Origin: Streptomyces halstedii
Lineage (GTDB): Bacteria > Actinomycetota > Actinomycetes > Streptomycetales > Streptomycetaceae
Length of the DNA stretch: 64,000 nt
Direction of reading: 5' to 3'
Assembly: GCA_000720535.1 (NCBI GenBank)
Contig: JOAZ01000018.1
Span: 62,001-126,000, forward strand
In this document: piece by piece, positions 62,373 to 64,000 of the stretch
Position numbering within the stretch: position 1 is the stretch's first letter
Layout: each line of letters opens with the position of its first letter
The notes under the pieces: model-generated
What the model was told of the DNA's origin: nothing
Database searches by the model: none
The model's input: the letters and a program-made list of their open reading frames with translations, nothing else
Program-made: the position numbers and the translations under genes

Positions 62373-62821
62373 TGCCGAGGCACACAGGTGCGTTAATGGT
62401 CCGCGGACGACTGGAGCGGCGCGAAGGAACCGTCCTGCTCGTCGTGGACGAGCGGCTGAGCGGACACGACACTTTCCTGTCGACAACTCTTCGCCTCGAC
62501 CAGCCGGTGCGCCTGCCCGACCTCCCTGTCCGGATCCTTACATTCGACGACGTCACCGTCCTGGCACCCCTCGTCTCCGTCCTGCCCCAGTCGCAGGACG
62601 GCGAGGAGTGGGGCGGTACCTTGCTGATCCCGCACGGCACCCGCCCGCCAGCGATCCCCGACGACCTCGCCCAGGCCGCTGCCAAGGCCGGGGTCGACAC
62701 CAGCAGCTGGTCGCCGGCCGAAGCCCGCCACCTGCTGACCTTCCTTAGCGAAGCTGGTTCCGGGCCAGTGCGCACCGAGCGGATCGGCCTGATCATCGCG
62801 GCTCTGGCGGGTCTGTCGTGA
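62372..62821 (+). CDS. Unrecognised small protein of the second operon
   Basis: This 149-aa protein has no recognised family. The N-terminal half is predicted beta-rich (RGRLERREGTVLLVVDERLSG, RLPDLPVRILTFDDVTVLAP), and the C-terminal half is helical (IPDDLAQAAAKAGVDTSSWSPAEARHLLTFL). ATG 62372 overlaps the enolase-superfamily stop (TAATG), and its own stop overlaps the HAD gene (GTGA). Its tight coupling suggests a dedicated partner or accessory subunit. Confidence 0.6.
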   Translation: MPRHTGALMVRGRLERREGTVLLVVDERLSGHDTFLSTTLRLDQPVRLPDLPVRILTFDDVTVLAPLVSVLPQSQDGEEWGGTLLIPHGTRPPAIPDDLAQAAAKAGVDTSSWSPAEARHLLTFLSEAGSGPVRTERIGLIIAALAGLS

Positions 62822-63516
62822 ACGCAAGTGGGGTGCGGCTGGTGAGCCTCGATGTCGGATACACCCTGGGCGAGCCGTCAGGGACAACGCTGACGCAGCG
62901 CCTGGTGGAGCTGTCCCCGCTCCCGGCCCGTGAGGCGAAGCAGGTCGCCCAGCGGATCCTGCACGCCCTGGACCCGCGCCGTGATGCGGCGGGGCCGCAG
63001 ACGGTGTGCGCCGCTCTGGGTCTCGCGCCGTCTGCCTTCCCCCACGACCACCACCCGCCTCACTTCACTCTGTGGCCCGGCGCGGTGGTGGCGGTGGCAC
63101 GAATCGCCCGCATCGTGCCAGTGGTCACCCTGTCGAACGTGAGCCACTGGGACGAGCGGGAGACCGACGTCGCCGCCCTTCTCGCCCCCCACCTCCGGGC
63201 CCACCACCCCTCGTGGCAGCTCGGGTTCACCAAGCCCGACCCACGCGCTGTGCAGACTGTTGCCTCGCTGCACGACCGTGATCCCGCGGAGGTGCTGCAC
63301 GTAGGCGACAGCCTCGACTACGACGTGCGCGGCGCCCTCGCCGCCGGAGCCCAAGCTCTGTGGATCACCCCGCGCCCGCCGTCGGCCGAAGCCCTCCGGC
63401 TGCTGGCCGAGCACCCCGGGCGGGTCACGGTCGTGCCCGACCTCGCCCGCGCGGTCGGGCACATCGAGCAAACCGTCCTTCCGTCACCCCACACGATCAG
63501 GAGCACCACCCCGTGA
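62818..63516 (+). CDS. HAD-superfamily protein with altered motif I
   Basis: This 232-aa HAD-fold protein has motif I LVSLDVGYTLG near residue 12, motif II VVTLSNVSHW near 102, motif III Lys in LGFTKPDPR and motif IV VLHVGDSLDYDVRGA. The nucleophile Asp is present but the second Asp of DxD is Gly, so the general acid of phosphatases is missing. Dehalogenase-like or altered chemistry is possible. GTG 62818 and the GTGA junction at the end show translational coupling to both neighbours. Confidence 0.78.
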   Translation: MNASGVRLVSLDVGYTLGEPSGTTLTQRLVELSPLPAREAKQVAQRILHALDPRRDAAGPQTVCAALGLAPSAFPHDHHPPHFTLWPGAVVAVARIARIVPVVTLSNVSHWDERETDVAALLAPHLRAHHPSWQLGFTKPDPRAVQTVASLHDRDPAEVLHVGDSLDYDVRGALAAGAQALWITPRPPSAEALRLLAEHPGRVTVVPDLARAVGHIEQTVLPSPHTIRSTTP

Positions 63517-64000
63517 GCCAGTTCGACACCACCGCCCCGTTCTACGCCGCCTACCGGCCCGGCATCCCGAAGGATGCCGTCGAGCTGCTCGCGCGGCGGG
63601 TGGCCGGCAAGGGGCACCCGGTCCTGCTCGACCTCGGGTCCGGCACCGGACAGGTCCCCCTCGCCCTGGCCGGGACGGTGACAGAGATCGACGTCGTCGA
63701 GCAGGACGCCGGCATGCTCGCCGAGGCAGACAAGGCGCTCGCCGGGCTGCCGGTCACCGTCCGCCTGCACAACGCCTCGGCCGAGCAGTTCACCCCGCGC
63801 TCCTCCACCCGGGCCGATCTCGTCACGGTCTGCCGCGCGTTCCACTGGATGGACCAGGAGGTGGTGTTGTCGCGTCTGGAGGGCATGACCGCGCCGGACG
63901 CGACCGTCGCGGTCATGGGCGACGGCAGCCTGTGGACCGCACGCACCGAGTGGACCGACGCCCTGCGGGACCTGATCCAGGAGTACCTGGGCGAGAAGCG
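63513..64000 (+). CDS. Class I SAM-dependent methyltransferase (cut by window end)
   Basis: The frame opens with GTG 63513 overlapping the HAD stop and runs beyond the window. The first 162 residues show FYAAYRPGIPKDAVELLARR, the SAM loop VLLDLGSGTGQVPLALAG near 37, VEQDAGMLAEADKAL near 63 and TVCRAFHWMDQEVVL near 108. These are typical of methyltransferases acting on small molecules. It is the last visible gene of the second operon, which probably continues. Confidence 0.85.
   Translation, partial: MSQFDTTAPFYAAYRPGIPKDAVELLARRVAGKGHPVLLDLGSGTGQVPLALAGTVTEIDVVEQDAGMLAEADKALAGLPVTVRLHNASAEQFTPRSSTRADLVTVCRAFHWMDQEVVLSRLEGMTAPDATVAVMGDGSLWTARTEWTDALRDLIQEYLGEK

Overview
The window reads as chromosomal sequence from a high-GC actinomycete, almost certainly Streptomyces or a close relative. 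The evidence is strong G/C bias at third codon positions, GTG starts with GGAGG-type ribosome binding sites, tightly overlapped (ATGA) operons, a conservon (histidine kinase, roadblock, DUF742 and GTPase proteins), DUF6082/DUF6624-type proteins, and pSAM2-like int/xis genes. No rRNA, tRNA or CRISPR array was seen.

Region 1 (1-13.0 kb) holds a decayed GNAT gene followed by a ten-gene co-directional operon and its probable regulator. The operon encodes a divergent four-carbon-acid sugar kinase, an isochorismatase-like hydrolase, two PuuE-type polysaccharide-deacetylase-fold hydrolases, an allantoicase-like protein and a complete Opp/Dpp-type ABC importer. A PucR-family regulator ends the run. 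The set looks like a system that imports and breaks down an allantoin-like (ureido or hydantoin) compound.

Region 2 (13.0-31.6 kb) is an accretion zone of broken genes. It contains ISL3 and IS701 transposase remnants, a sugar-ABC permease fragment and truncated TetR, aldo/keto reductase and other genes. Among them sit intact regulator/effector pairs: TetR with an esterase, PadR with a membrane protein, a PAP2 phosphatase, and LysR with an SDR. A 6.0-kb Tn554-type element with 14-bp terminal inverted repeats (22985-28990) splits a PD-(D/E)XK-like nuclease gene, so the gene's two halves lie 6 kb apart. The element carries a TetR gene, a YqeB-like gene and three recombinase genes (tnpA and tnpB frameshifted, tnpC intact). 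An SDR gene is thrown out of frame by four copies of an 8-bp repeat.

Region 3 (31.6-41.3 kb) has an intact tyrosine integrase and excisionase with an unrecognised 444-aa cargo-like protein beside them. These are followed by a HAD phosphatase, two XRE/TPR-like regulators, a NUDIX hydrolase and a TauD-type dioxygenase.

Region 4 (41.4-50.0 kb) is a conservon-like signalling block (RsbW-like ATPase, CvnA-D, GAF protein), with a chimeric gene ending in half of a GH15 enzyme. An acyl-CoA dehydrogenase and three small actinobacterial family proteins follow.

Region 5 (50.05-64.0 kb) is a class I lanthipeptide cluster of the FxLD type: a 61-aa precursor with FGLD in its leader and four core cysteines, a LanB glutamylation protein lacking its elimination domain, a LanC cyclase, and a protein fusing the missing elimination domain to a PCMT-like methyltransferase. 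Downstream are a TPR-like protein, a protein with four GntR-type winged helices and a LuxR-type regulator. A second biosynthetic-looking operon follows: methyltransferase-NUDIX fusion, radical-SAM-like protein, enolase-superfamily enzyme, small orphan protein, HAD protein, and a methyltransferase cut off by the window end. I could not assign a product to this second operon, and it is the best candidate here for something undescribed.
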